In this document: positions 19,917 to 28,052 of the stretch, one piece after another
Position numbering within the stretch: the stretch's first letter is position 1
Layout: each line of letters begins with the position of its first letter
NCBI GenBank assembly: GCA_938017975.1
Contig: CALIKQ010000006.1
Location: forward strand, 120,556-184,555
Origin: an uncultured Pseudomonadales bacterium
GTDB taxonomy: Bacteria > Pseudomonadota > Gammaproteobacteria > Pseudomonadales > Azotimanducaceae
Direction: 5' to 3'
DNA length: 64,000 bases
Translations under genes and position numbers: made by a program
Notes under the pieces: generated by a model
Database searches by the model: none
The model's input: only the letters and a program-made list of their open reading frames with translations
Told to the model about the DNA's origin: nothing

Positions 19917-20178
19917 TCAATCGGCCTGGGGCTCAGGATCTGGCGCGATCCAACTTTGAGCTAGGATCTCCCAACCAACCACCTTTCCCTGCGCGCGGTA
20001 CATCAGCGTTCACGTGAGCGTTTTAGATATTGCTCCTTAGGACTCGATATTTGAGGCTGGGCCTTTTAAATGCTCTCGCAGCACGGGCCAGGGCGGGCAT
20101 CAGCGCTTCAGCGCCAAAAGAGATACCTTCAGCGTTGCTCCGGGAAGGGTTACAGCCGTGAGAAATACTCAGGTCTGA
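19917..20178 (-). pseudogene. Possible decayed gene remnant downstream of dtd
   Basis: Two protein-like fragments appear in different frames on the minus strand. The first (20178 to 20023) reads on from near the dtd stop and contains EGISFGAEALMPALARAAR and RPSLKYRVLRSN before a TAA. The second (20009 to 19917) contains TLMYRAQGKVVGWEILAQSW and ends in TGA. Joined, they would read as one continuous C-terminal domain, which suggests a frameshift in an inactive gene. The family is not recognised; a weak NTF2-like look is only an impression. No intact gene lies in this stretch. Confidence 0.35.
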
Positions 20179-20179
20179 G

Positions 20180-20614
20180 CTAAGCGGATAACAGAAAAGT
20201 TACCGGCCCATCGTTGGTTAAATGCACTTGCATGTCTGCGCCAAATCGACCGGTCTCTACGGGGAGCACATCTGTTGCTGCCCGTACAAAATAATCAAAC
20301 AATCCTTTGGCCTCATCCGGCGGCATCGCCGAAGAAAAGGATGGTCTTAAACCTTTGTGGGTATCGGCCGCCAAGGTGAACTGAGACACCACCAATAAAC
20401 TCCCTCCCACTGAATTCACGTCAAGATTCATATGGCCCGCTGGATCACTGAATACCCGATAGCGTGTCACTTTATGAAGCAGTTTATCCGCGGTGGTAGA
20501 GGAGTCGCCTCGCTCGATACCCAGCAATACCAAAAGCCCTAAGCCAATCTCGCCCACCACCTGCTCGTCAACGCGCACACTGGCCTCAGAGACCCTCTGA
20601 ATCAGGGCTTTCAA
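20180..20614 (-). CDS. dtd: D-aminoacyl-tRNA deacylase
   Basis: The enzyme hydrolyses D-amino acids from mischarged tRNA in the cytoplasm. The 144-residue protein starts [13 protein letters not shown] and carries both family motifs, SQFTLAADT and NDGPVTF (cross-subunit Gly-Pro motif). Length is normal. It lies between tatC and typA, close to the glutamine synthetase locus, as in several gammaproteobacteria. Confidence 0.97.
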   Translation of the reverse strand: MKALIQRVSEASVRVDEQVVGEIGLGLLVLLGIERGDSSTTADKLLHKVTRYRVFSDPAGHMNLDVNSVGGSLLVVSQFTLAADTHKGLRPSFSSAMPPDEAKGLFDYFVRAATDVLPVETGRFGADMQVHLTNDGPVTFLLSA

Positions 20615-20711
20615 AAACTACCGTCCCTCAAGGAAATCTCCTGTAGCAGAGCTGCACCAATGAAGGGAATCGACTTAACGAGCCAAGACATGGACAAGGG
20701 GAAAAGCTTCA

Positions 20712-22538
20712 CTAAGCCGGCTCGCTCTTGACTCTCGAAGCCCGTTTTCGTTCGTTCTCAGTCAATAATTTTTTCCTGATACGGATATGGTTCGGTGTTA
20801 TTTCGACCAGCTCATCATCATCGATAAATTCGATCGCTTGCTCAAGGGTGAACTCAATGGGCGGCGTTAGCACAATGTTTTCATCGGTACCGGCTGCTCG
20901 AACGTTGGTCAACTGTTTGCCCTTGATTGGATTGACAGGAAGATCATTCCCTCTCGAATGTATTCCAATAATCATGCCCTCATAAACCTCTTCATTCGGA
21001 TTCAGGAACAATCGTCCGCGTGGCTGCAAGTTAAAGAGACTGAATCCCAAACTCTTACCCCCGACCATTGAAACTAACACGCCATTACGCCGACGATTGA
21101 GGTCGTCACCCAACTGCTCTCCGTAGTGCGCAAAAACGCTACTCATGATACCGCTCCCAGAGGTAAGCGTCATAAACTCAGAACGAAAACCAATGAGGCC
21201 GCGGGTCGGAATGATAAAGTCAAGCCGAACCCGCCCTTTTGCATCTGGCACCATGTTGGTCAGAGAGCCCTTTCGGGTCCCTATCACCTCCATGATCGCT
21301 CCCTGATGGATCTGCTCAACGTCAATGCTTAGGTGCTCGTAAGGTTCTTTGATCACCCCATCCTCATTTTTCAGAATGACCTCGGGCTTAGAGACCCCTA
21401 GCTCGTAACCTTCTCGCCGCATGGTTTCAATTAAGACACCGAGATGGAGCTCGCCGCGCCCCGAGACCACAAATTTATCAGCGCTGTCACCGGGCTCAAC
21501 CCTTAACGCAACGTTATACTGAAGCTCTAGGGCTAACCGATCTTTCAGATTTCGACTGGTAACAAATTTTCCGTCTCTTCCTGCAAAAGGTGACGTGTTC
21601 ACCTGGAAAGTCATTGAAATCGTCGGTTCATCGACAACCAATGCAGGCATACCCTCGGGCTGATCAATAGCACAAACCGTGTCTGATATTTTAAGTCCAT
21701 CAATTCCACAGATGCAGACGATGTCTCCAGCACTCGCTTGCTCAATTTCGATACGATTCAACCCTGAGAAACCAAGTACTTGCAGTATTCTGGCTTTCTT
21801 GACCTGCCCATCAAATCCCACCACTGAAACTTGCTGACCCTTCTTAATTTGTCCTCGGGTGATTCTTCCTAACCCAATTAGACCAACGTAGCTGTTGTAG
21901 TCCAGTGCGCTGATCTGCATTTGCAGCGGGCCCTCGACCTCAACTTCTGGTGGCGGAACCTGATCAACCAAAAGGTCCAGCAAATAACTCAGATCGTTTT
22001 GAAGCGTCTCTAGATTCGGTCCCGCTGTACCCTCGACCGCAGAACCAACAACCACGGGAAAATCGAGCTGCTCCTCTGTGGCGCCCAATTGGTCAAATAG
22101 CTCGAACACCTCATCAACAACCCAATCCGGTCGAGCCCCTTCACGGTCTACCTTGTTGACCATCAAGATCGGGTTCAGATTATTCTCAAAAGCCTTTCGC
22201 GTCACAAATCTAGTTTGCGGCATCGGCCCTTCAACAGCATCAACGAGCAAGAGTACCGAATCCACCATCGACAAAATTCTTTCGACTTCTCCACCAAAAT
22301 CAGCATGTCCTGGCGTATCCACGATATTGATTCGAACGCCCCGCCAATCGATGGCCGTATTCTTGGCTAAAATGGTGATTCCCCGCTCCCGTTCTAAGTC
22401 ATTGGAATCCATGAGGCGCTCACCGCCTTCATCGCCACGAGCCAGAGCTCCGGCCTGAGACAAAAGCTTGTCGATGAGGGTGGTCTTCCCATGATCAACA
22501 TGAGCGATAATCGCAACATTACGCAGTTTTTGAGCCAT
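20712..22538 (-). CDS. typA: Ribosome-associated translational GTPase TypA/BipA
   Basis: TypA is an EF-G-like GTPase acting in 50S assembly and stress or low-temperature growth. The start is taken at MAQKLRNVAIIAHVDHGKTT (22538), giving 608 residues, the usual length; the open frame extends 20 codons further but is unlike the family. GTPase motifs are AHVDHGKTT, DTPGHADFGGEVER and NKVDR. C-terminal features include RGELHLGVLIETMRREGYE and the TypA-specific PIEFTLEQAIEFIDDDELVE. It is divergent from the glutamine synthetase gene, exactly as E. coli bipA is from glnA. Confidence 0.97.
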   Translation of the reverse strand: MAQKLRNVAIIAHVDHGKTTLIDKLLSQAGALARGDEGGERLMDSNDLERERGITILAKNTAIDWRGVRINIVDTPGHADFGGEVERILSMVDSVLLLVDAVEGPMPQTRFVTRKAFENNLNPILMVNKVDREGARPDWVVDEVFELFDQLGATEEQLDFPVVVGSAVEGTAGPNLETLQNDLSYLLDLLVDQVPPPEVEVEGPLQMQISALDYNSYVGLIGLGRITRGQIKKGQQVSVVGFDGQVKKARILQVLGFSGLNRIEIEQASAGDIVCICGIDGLKISDTVCAIDQPEGMPALVVDEPTISMTFQVNTSPFAGRDGKFVTSRNLKDRLALELQYNVALRVEPGDSADKFVVSGRGELHLGVLIETMRREGYELGVSKPEVILKNEDGVIKEPYEHLSIDVEQIHQGAIMEVIGTRKGSLTNMVPDAKGRVRLDFIIPTRGLIGFRSEFMTLTSGSGIMSSVFAHYGEQLGDDLNRRRNGVLVSMVGGKSLGFSLFNLQPRGRLFLNPNEEVYEGMIIGIHSRGNDLPVNPIKGKQLTNVRAAGTDENIVLTPPIEFTLEQAIEFIDDDELVEITPNHIRIRKKLLTENERKRASRVKSEPA

Positions 22539-22659
22539 AGCTGGTGTCCAAAGGGATAGAGGGGCGCTTTCGCCGCGCCGATTATACTGAAAACGCAATG
22601 CAGTGCGAGCCTTCTTCTTACGATTTCAAAACAGGTTCTAGATGGCAGTGCAATGAAAC

Positions 22660-22674
22660 GCACTATTTAAGTGC
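22660..22674. promoter_or_regulatory. NtrC-type enhancer palindrome, upstream copy
   Basis: The 15-bp sequence is GCAC, seven bases, GTGC, matching the NtrC dyad pattern seen at E. coli glnA. It is extended by one base on each side into a 17-bp element that recurs in inverted orientation at 22690-22706. Its centre lies at about -137 from the predicted sigma-54 start site. Confidence 0.75.
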
Positions 22675-22690
22675 GGGTCAGCGTCGGAGC

Positions 22691-22705
22691 GCACTTAAAT
22701 AGTGC
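22691..22705. promoter_or_regulatory. NtrC-type enhancer palindrome, downstream copy
   Basis: GCAC, seven bases, GTGC again, an exact inverted copy of the upstream site. The centres are 31 bp apart, about three helical turns, so two NtrC dimers would sit on the same face. The centre is at about -106 from the predicted start site. Confidence 0.75.
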
Positions 22706-22777
22706 GATTTTGCTGGCTAAATGCTCTGGTTTATCGAATTGTTCATTTAAATCAATAATTTATAAAAAACCCTCGAG

Positions 22778-22793
22778 TGGCATACTCCTTGCT
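22778..22793 (+). promoter_or_regulatory. Sigma-54 (RpoN) promoter of the glutamine synthetase gene
   Basis: TGGCAT, five bases, TTGCT gives the GG and GC elements separated by ten bases, the required -24/-12 spacing; only the sixth base differs from TGGCAC. The predicted transcription start is near 22804. Together with the two NtrC palindromes upstream it predicts activation under nitrogen limitation. Confidence 0.8.
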
Positions 22794-22950
22794 TTTTACT
22801 CAGGGCAACTTGTGCATTAAACTGGCCTGCCGCGTAGCGATGGAGCCTCTGATATTTTTAGCAGCGTCGACTTTTGAGACGCACACTAAGAAATCGCCAA
22901 ACAACCACTATTTATCACAGCAATACTCACTGTAAGGAGATCACCCAACC

Positions 22951-23961
22951 ATGAAAGCAAAACTCGAATATATCTGGCTAGACGGCTATAAGCCGACCCA
23001 AAGCTTACGCAGCAAAACCATGGTTCGAACCGACTTCTCTGGCAATTTAGAGGATTGCCCGATGTGGGTCTTTGACGGCAGTTCAACAGAACAAGCCGAA
23101 GGTGGCAGCTCAGACTGCTTGCTCAAGCCCGTTGCGATCATCCCTGACCCAGACCGTAACAATGGCTATCTTGTGATGACCGAAGTTCTCAACCCTGACG
23201 GCAGCCCACATGAGTCCAACGGTCGAGCAACCATTGACGACGACGATGCCGATTTCTGGTTCGGCTTCGAGCAAGAATATTTCCTCTGGGATATCGACAC
23301 AGACCTTCCTCCTGGCTTCCCGAGAGGCGGCTATCCCGCACCTCAGGGACCTTACTACTGCAGCGTCGGGGCCAACAACACCTTCGGCCGAGACTGTGTT
23401 GAGGAGCATTTGGATGTTTGCCTAGAAGCTGGTCTCAACGTTGAAGGCATCAACGCAGAGGTCGCGTCCGGCCAGTGGGAATTTCAAATTTTTGCCAAAG
23501 GCGCTCAAGAAGCTGGTGACCAGATTTGGTTGGCCCGATACCTACTCGAGCGTACCGGTGAAAAGTATGGTTATGCCATCAACTATCATCCTAAACCATT
23601 GGGTGACACCGATTGGAACGGCTCGGGTATGCATGCGAACTTCTCAAACGGTGCCATGAGAGACCTTGGTGAAGAAGACATTTTCACCAAGATTTGTGAG
23701 AACTTCGGTAAGAATATCGAGCGTCACATGAGTGTTTATGGTGCCGAAAACGATCAACGTTTGACGGGTAAGCACGAAACGCAATCCATCGATCAATTCA
23801 GTTATGGCGTTTCAGATCGTGGTGCGAGCATCAGGATCCCTGTCAGCACGGTCGTTGACGGCTGGAAAGGCAGACTCGAAGACCGACGCACCGCTTCAAA
23901 TGCTGACCCCTACAAGGTCGCAGCAGCAATCATCAAAACTACCAAAGAGGCTTTAAATTAA
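22951..23961 (+). CDS. glnII: Glutamine synthetase type II (eukaryote-like GSII)
   Basis: The enzyme joins ammonia to glutamate with ATP to make glutamine. At 336 residues it is far shorter than the 470-residue bacterial GSI. It carries GSII hallmarks: VFDGSSTEQAEG (residues 41-51), FGFEQEYFL (104-112, metal-binding Glu), NAEVASGQWEFQI (168-180), GSGMHANFSN (224-233) and RIPVSTVVDGWKGRLEDRR near the end. It occupies the place that glnA holds in related genomes: typA divergent upstream, ntrBC downstream. GSII has no adenylylation loop of the GSI kind, so control by GlnE would not be expected. The promoter region has NtrC and sigma-54 sites. It is probably an acquired replacement for glnA, although a glnA elsewhere in the genome cannot be excluded. 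Confidence 0.95.
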   Translation: MKAKLEYIWLDGYKPTQSLRSKTMVRTDFSGNLEDCPMWVFDGSSTEQAEGGSSDCLLKPVAIIPDPDRNNGYLVMTEVLNPDGSPHESNGRATIDDDDADFWFGFEQEYFLWDIDTDLPPGFPRGGYPAPQGPYYCSVGANNTFGRDCVEEHLDVCLEAGLNVEGINAEVASGQWEFQIFAKGAQEAGDQIWLARYLLERTGEKYGYAINYHPKPLGDTDWNGSGMHANFSNGAMRDLGEEDIFTKICENFGKNIERHMSVYGAENDQRLTGKHETQSIDQFSYGVSDRGASIRIPVSTVVDGWKGRLEDRRTASNADPYKVAAAIIKTTKEALN

Positions 23962-23979
23962 GCCGCTGTAAGAACGTCT

Positions 23980-23998
23980 GGGGCCCGGCTCGGGCCCC
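23980..23998 (+). terminator. GC-rich hairpin after the glutamine synthetase gene
   Basis: GGGGCCCG and CGGGCCCC form a perfect 8-bp stem around a 3-base loop, 18 bases after the stop codon. No run of T follows, so a classical intrinsic terminator is doubtful. It may stabilise the upstream message or lower read-through into the downstream genes. Confidence 0.4.
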
Positions 23999-24092
23999 GA
24001 CGGTTGATCCGACGCCTCGCGCGCAGTCCTATCTCCCTGCGACACTATTTTGTTTATACTCAATGGTCCCGCCTTTAAACAAAGAGCGCGCC

Positions 24093-24467
24093 ATGACACT
24101 CAATTTTATTCGCTACACCCTATTACTCACGCTTGTTGTGATCTCAGGCGATCACCTGCAAGCGGATCAATCTTCCTACAAACTCGAACTCACCAGCGCG
24201 ACCGGTCAAACACGAGTACAAGCTCGAGCAGGTCAGATCACCCTGATTGCCGCCGTAGCGCCTAAGCTCCAGAAGCCACACCGACTCCAGATCAACAGTG
24301 AGACCATGGCCCTTAACCTTGACGCAAAACCAGGTCCGGTGACCATCAAGGGAGTGCCCCGAGGCCAACAGACCTTTCAAATGGTCATCATTGATCAGGA
24401 GAGCCGACTGCCGGTACAGAAATCCGAGCCGCTGATACTCGATATCCGAAGGTACATTCCCCGGTAG
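24093..24467 (+). CDS. Small exported protein of unknown function between glnII and ntrB
   Basis: From the ATG at 24093 the 124-residue product has an N-terminal signal peptide, a basic residue then a hydrophobic run (LLLTLVVI), with likely cleavage after HLQA. The remaining 100 residues are beta-rich, with no cysteines or catalytic motif I recognise. The frame extends ten codons upstream to an earlier ATG, but the later start puts the signal peptide at the N-terminus. In many gammaproteobacteria a small exported protein, often of the DUF4124 type, sits between glnA and ntrB; this one does not visibly match that family. A role in nitrogen control is only positional inference. Confidence 0.7.
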   Translation: MTLNFIRYTLLLTLVVISGDHLQADQSSYKLELTSATGQTRVQARAGQITLIAAVAPKLQKPHRLQINSETMALNLDAKPGPVTIKGVPRGQQTFQMVIIDQESRLPVQKSEPLILDIRRYIPR

Positions 24468-24471
24468 ATTG

Positions 24472-24485
24472 CACCGTTTTGGTGC
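24472..24485. promoter_or_regulatory. GCACC/GGTGC palindrome before ntrB
   Basis: GCACC, four bases, GGTGC lies about 90 bp before the ntrB start and just after the preceding stop codon. It resembles the NtrC site of the E. coli ntrB promoter, but the half-sites GCAC and GTGC are six bases apart where NtrC sites have seven. It may be a weak autoregulatory site or a small hairpin. Confidence 0.35.
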
Positions 24486-24572
24486 GATAAGATGCCCATA
24501 GCCTGAGATACGCCCTGTATTTATTGGCTGGGCGGCATAGGATTCTGGTGCGGATCTTGCTTTACCTCCCCA

Positions 24573-25670
24573 ATGAATCAGAACTTGTACAACGTTACGA
24601 CTAAGCAACCGCTGACCATGAATCAAATCGTCATCGACAATCTCACGACCGCTATTCTCATGCTGGACGGTGAACTTAACCTGATTCGGATCAATCAATC
24701 TGCAGAGAGCCTATTCGAGCTGTCCGAAAAGCGTGCGTTAGGTAAGCCTCTGACGGCACTGGTCCCGGGCTGGTTAAAGATGGAGCCTCTATTAAGAGAG
24801 GCTCTCGCCTCTGGTCAACTGTTCACCCAGCGCAAAGCCCAGATCGAGTTGTTGGGTGGCTCGTTCATCACCGTTGATCTGACAATCTCACCGCTCTCAG
24901 ATGAGCTAAAACACCAACTTTTAATCGAAGTCATTGGGCTGGATCGATATTTGAGGATTGATCGAGACAATACCCAGCGTGAGCATCAGGAAAGCACGCA
25001 ACAAATGGTAAGAGGGCTCGCTCACGAGATAAAAAACCCACTAGGCGGTATTAGAGGGTCGGCGCAGCTACTCCACGAAGAGCTCGAATCTGAGGAGCTG
25101 AGAGAATATACATCGATCATCATTGAAGAGACAGACCGATTAAAAAGCCTTGTTGATCGATTGCTCGGACCCAATCGCCCCTCGGAATTCACACCCTTTA
25201 ACATCCACGAGATTCTAGAACGCGCTCGCAAACTGATCGAATTAGAATGCGCCTTCGACATTACCGTTTGTCGGGACTATGACCCTTCGATTCCTGATAT
25301 TTTGATGGACTCAGATCTGATTTTTCAAGCGGTACTGAACATCGTCCGAAACGCGATGCAAAGTCTTGAGCGTACGCCACACCCCTCGATCAAGATTGTG
25401 ACTCGGACAGAGCGTCAGTTCACCATTGCCTCGGTAAGACATCGCAATGTGCTCAAAATTGACATCATAGACAACGGGCCTGGGATACCGCCGGAGATTA
25501 AAGAAAACTTGTTCCTACCCATGATCACCGGTCGCCCCGATGGGACCGGCCTTGGGCTCTCCGTTGCCCATGCGATCATCAACCGTCACAAAGGCATGCT
25601 GGAGTTTCATTCTGATCAAGGCCGAACGCGCTTTTCCCTCATCATACCGCTTGAGGTGGCCTCAAGATGA
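24573..25670 (+). CDS. ntrB: Nitrogen regulation sensor histidine kinase NtrB
   Basis: NtrB phosphorylates or dephosphorylates NtrC according to PII status. The 365-residue cytoplasmic protein has an N-terminal PAS domain (about residues 18-130), the phosphoacceptor H151 in RGLAHEIKNPLGGIRGSAQLL, an N box NIVRNAMQSL, and G boxes DNGPGIP and GTGLGLSVAHAI. No membrane segment is present. A second in-frame ATG at 24618 is a possible start; neither has a clear ribosome site. Its stop overlaps the ntrC start by four bases. In E. coli the gene is called glnL. Confidence 0.96.
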   Translation: MNQNLYNVTTKQPLTMNQIVIDNLTTAILMLDGELNLIRINQSAESLFELSEKRALGKPLTALVPGWLKMEPLLREALASGQLFTQRKAQIELLGGSFITVDLTISPLSDELKHQLLIEVIGLDRYLRIDRDNTQREHQESTQQMVRGLAHEIKNPLGGIRGSAQLLHEELESEELREYTSIIIEETDRLKSLVDRLLGPNRPSEFTPFNIHEILERARKLIELECAFDITVCRDYDPSIPDILMDSDLIFQAVLNIVRNAMQSLERTPHPSIKIVTRTERQFTIASVRHRNVLKIDIIDNGPGIPPEIKENLFLPMITGRPDGTGLGLSVAHAIINRHKGMLEFHSDQGRTRFSLIIPLEVASR

Positions 25671-27103
25671 TCGATCATCCAAGCATATGGGTTGCAGACG
25701 ACGAGAAATCGATTCGATGGGTCCTCGATAAAGCGCTTTCGAAAGAAGGGATGCAGGTAACCTGTTTTGAATCAGCCGAAGATCTGCTCGAAAATTTCGG
25801 TAAAGAAACTCCGGATGTCATCATCAGCGATATCCGCATGCACGGGATGGATGGACTCGCGCTACTCGCTGAGATCAGGCAAAGCCAGCCTGACTTGCCG
25901 GTTATTATCATGACAGCCCATTCAGACCTCGACAGTGCCGTATCGTCTATCCAAGGCGGAGCCTTCGAATACATACCCAAGCCTTTTGAAGTCGACGAGG
26001 CCGTCTCAGTGGTGCAAAGAGCCCTCGCCAATGTGCCTCAGTCCACTGCGCAGCGGCCACCCGTCGAAGCTGACCCGACCGCTGAAATCATCGGAAAGGC
26101 ACCGGCAATGCAGGAAGTTTTCCGAGCCATTGGAAGGCTTTCGCGTTCGCATGTTACGGTGCTGATCAACGGTCAATCTGGGACCGGTAAAGAACTCGTC
26201 GCCCACGCCCTTCATCGCCACAGTCCGCGCCGGGAAGGACCCTTCGTTGCCTTGAATATGGCCGCAATTCCCCAAGACCTTATTGAGTCAGAACTCTTTG
26301 GTCACGAGAAGGGTGCCTTTACTGGGGCGAATCAAGTGCGCATAGGACGATTTGAACAAGCCAACGAAGGAACACTCTTTCTTGATGAAATCGGCGACAT
26401 GCCGGCCGAAACCCAGACCCGACTACTGCGAGTGCTTTCTGACGGACGCTTCTACAGGGTCGGCGGTCACGAGCCTCGCAATGCCAATGTTCGAATTATC
26501 GCGGCCACCCATCAAGACCTCGAAACTTTAGTCACAGAAAATAGATTTCGTGAAGACCTTTTTCACCGCCTCAACGTGATTCGTGTTCATCTGCCTAATC
26601 TGGCCGACCGACGGGAGGACATCCCGCTTTTGCTAGAGCACTTTCTAAAATCTGCAGCACTGGAACTTGATGAGGAGGCAAAGGTTTTCCTACCAGAAAC
26701 GCTTGCCTACCTCTGCGCGCTGCCCTGGCCTGGCAACGTCAGGCAACTGGAAAATTTTTGTCGTTGGATCACGGTCATGGCAACCGGAAGGGACGTCCAT
26801 CTCTCCGACTTACCGCCAGAACTGAAACTCTCCGAACCCGAATCCGCCACATCCGATATCGACCGATGGGATCAACACCTCAGACTGTGGGCAGAGACGA
26901 GACTGAGCAGCGGCCCGCTCGATGAAAAAGGACTTCTTGGAGAGGCCCTTCCAACATTCGAGCGAATTATGATTGAATCAACCCTTGCACACACGGCTGG
27001 CCGAAAGCGAGATGCCTCCATCCTCCTCGGCTGGGGCCGCAACACGCTGACTCGGAAAATGCATGAACTCGACATGGACAGTGGCGAGACCGACGACGCA
27101 TAG
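25667..27103 (+). CDS. ntrC: Nitrogen regulation response regulator NtrC
   Basis: NtrC activates sigma-54 promoters when phosphorylated. The 478-residue protein has a receiver domain with acidic pair DDE and phosphoacceptor D55 in IISDIRMHGMDGL, an AAA+ domain with Walker A GQSGTGKE, the sigma-54 contact loop GAFTGA, Walker B TLFLDEIGDMP, and a C-terminal Fis-type helix-turn-helix (RDASILLGWGRNTLTRKMHEL). It is complete and coupled to ntrB. The palindromes before glnII are its predicted targets. Confidence 0.97.
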   Translation: MIDHPSIWVADDEKSIRWVLDKALSKEGMQVTCFESAEDLLENFGKETPDVIISDIRMHGMDGLALLAEIRQSQPDLPVIIMTAHSDLDSAVSSIQGGAFEYIPKPFEVDEAVSVVQRALANVPQSTAQRPPVEADPTAEIIGKAPAMQEVFRAIGRLSRSHVTVLINGQSGTGKELVAHALHRHSPRREGPFVALNMAAIPQDLIESELFGHEKGAFTGANQVRIGRFEQANEGTLFLDEIGDMPAETQTRLLRVLSDGRFYRVGGHEPRNANVRIIAATHQDLETLVTENRFREDLFHRLNVIRVHLPNLADRREDIPLLLEHFLKSAALELDEEAKVFLPETLAYLCALPWPGNVRQLENFCRWITVMATGRDVHLSDLPPELKLSEPESATSDIDRWDQHLRLWAETRLSSGPLDEKGLLGEALPTFERIMIESTLAHTAGRKRDASILLGWGRNTLTRKMHELDMDSGETDDA

Positions 27104-27124
27104 CGACGCTCACCAAGGCAACGA

Positions 27125-27580
27125 ATGTTCAACATCGTCCTCTATGAACCCGAAATTCCGCCGAACACTGGCAACATCATGCGACTGTGTCGCAACACTG
27201 GCGCCGCCCTGCACCTCATTGAACCCCTTGGGTTTTCTTTATCTGAAAAACTTCTTAGGCGAGCAGCACTTGACTACGCAGATTATAAGAGCGTGAGACA
27301 ACATAAAAATTTCGACGCCTTTTTGGATGAAAGCGGCTCAGGAAGAAAAATTGCCCTTACCACCAAAACTGATCAACGCTATGATCAATTTGATTTCTGC
27401 ACGGGAGATTACTTGGTCTTTGGTCCAGAGACCCGCGGCCTTCCAGAGGACTTACTGTTCTCAGAAAGATTCGACGCCCGCCTGACATTGCCTATGCGAG
27501 ACAACAGTCGGTCCCTTAACCTTTCTAATGCAGTTGCTATTACGCTCTTTGAAGCATGGCGACAACATGACTTTTGTTAA
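27125..27580 (+). CDS. trmL: tRNA (cytidine/uridine-2'-O-)-methyltransferase TrmL
   Basis: TrmL methylates the ribose at the wobble base of two leucine tRNAs. The 151-residue SPOUT protein starts MFNIVLYEPEIPPNTGNI and has LHLIEPLGF, FGPETRGLP and MRDNSRSLNLSNAVAI, the knot and SAM-binding loops. It is 22 bases after ntrC and converges with secB. Confidence 0.96.
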   Translation: MFNIVLYEPEIPPNTGNIMRLCRNTGAALHLIEPLGFSLSEKLLRRAALDYADYKSVRQHKNFDAFLDESGSGRKIALTTKTDQRYDQFDFCTGDYLVFGPETRGLPEDLLFSERFDARLTLPMRDNSRSLNLSNAVAITLFEAWRQHDFC

Positions 27581-27584
27581 CGCG

Positions 27585-28052
27585 CTATTGGACCGTCGCC
27601 GCATCCCGTTCTTTTGCGAGCTTGGCTTGTTCGTAAAGTGCGTCGAAGTTCACGGGAGCCAGCATCAACGGAGGGAAACTCCCTTTGACAATCAAAGTGT
27701 CCACACTCTCTCGCGCGTACGGAAAGAGTATGCTGGGGCAAAAACTAGCGAGCATTTGATCGAGCCCGTCATCGGTCATTCCATCGACTAAGAAAATCCC
27801 GGCCTGTTGAACTTCCGCCAAATACAAGGTTTTATCCGCTTCATCTTTCGCAGTCAGCGTCAGAGACAAAATAACTTCCCAGAGTTTATCTTCAATCAAT
27901 ACATGTCGCGCATTCAGGTCTAAATTTACCGAAGGCTTCGGCGCTGATCGAAAACTCTCAGGCGCACCTGGGGATTCGAAAGAAACATCCTTTAGATAGA
28001 TCCTCTGAATCGCGAACTTAGGTCCCTGTGCTTCACTTCCAGTATCAGTCAT
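27585..28052 (-). CDS. secB: Protein-export chaperone SecB
   Basis: SecB keeps preproteins unfolded and delivers them to SecA. The 155-residue protein contains FAIQRIYLKDVSFESPGAP, LDLNARHV, LYLAEVQQAGIF and the C-terminal FPPLMLAPVNFDALY, all characteristic. Its neighbours grx and the rhodanese gene are the usual ones. Its start overlaps the glutaredoxin stop by eight bases. Confidence 0.97.
   Translation of the reverse strand: MTDTGSEAQGPKFAIQRIYLKDVSFESPGAPESFRSAPKPSVNLDLNARHVLIEDKLWEVILSLTLTAKDEADKTLYLAEVQQAGIFLVDGMTDDGLDQMLASFCPSILFPYARESVDTLIVKGSFPPLMLAPVNFDALYEQAKLAKERDAATVQ

Larger units (their letters stand above)
22539..22950. other. Intergenic control region between typA and the glutamine synthetase gene
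   Basis: This 412-bp stretch carries no gene. It holds two NtrC-like palindromes, a sigma-54 promoter and a leader of about 147 bases before the glutamine synthetase ATG; the sites are listed separately. A short GCGTC/GACGC hairpin lies in the leader near 22864-22882. I do not recognise a riboswitch. An AAGGAG ribosome site stands at 22934-22939, eleven bases before the start codon. Confidence 0.8.

Noticed and set aside
22804..22950. Leader of glnII as a glutamine riboswitch
   Set aside because: I could not match the conserved bases of the known glutamine-binding RNAs; only a small hairpin is evident.
23980..23998. Strong hairpin after glnII considered as a firm intrinsic terminator
   Set aside because: No T run follows the stem, so it is only listed at low confidence.
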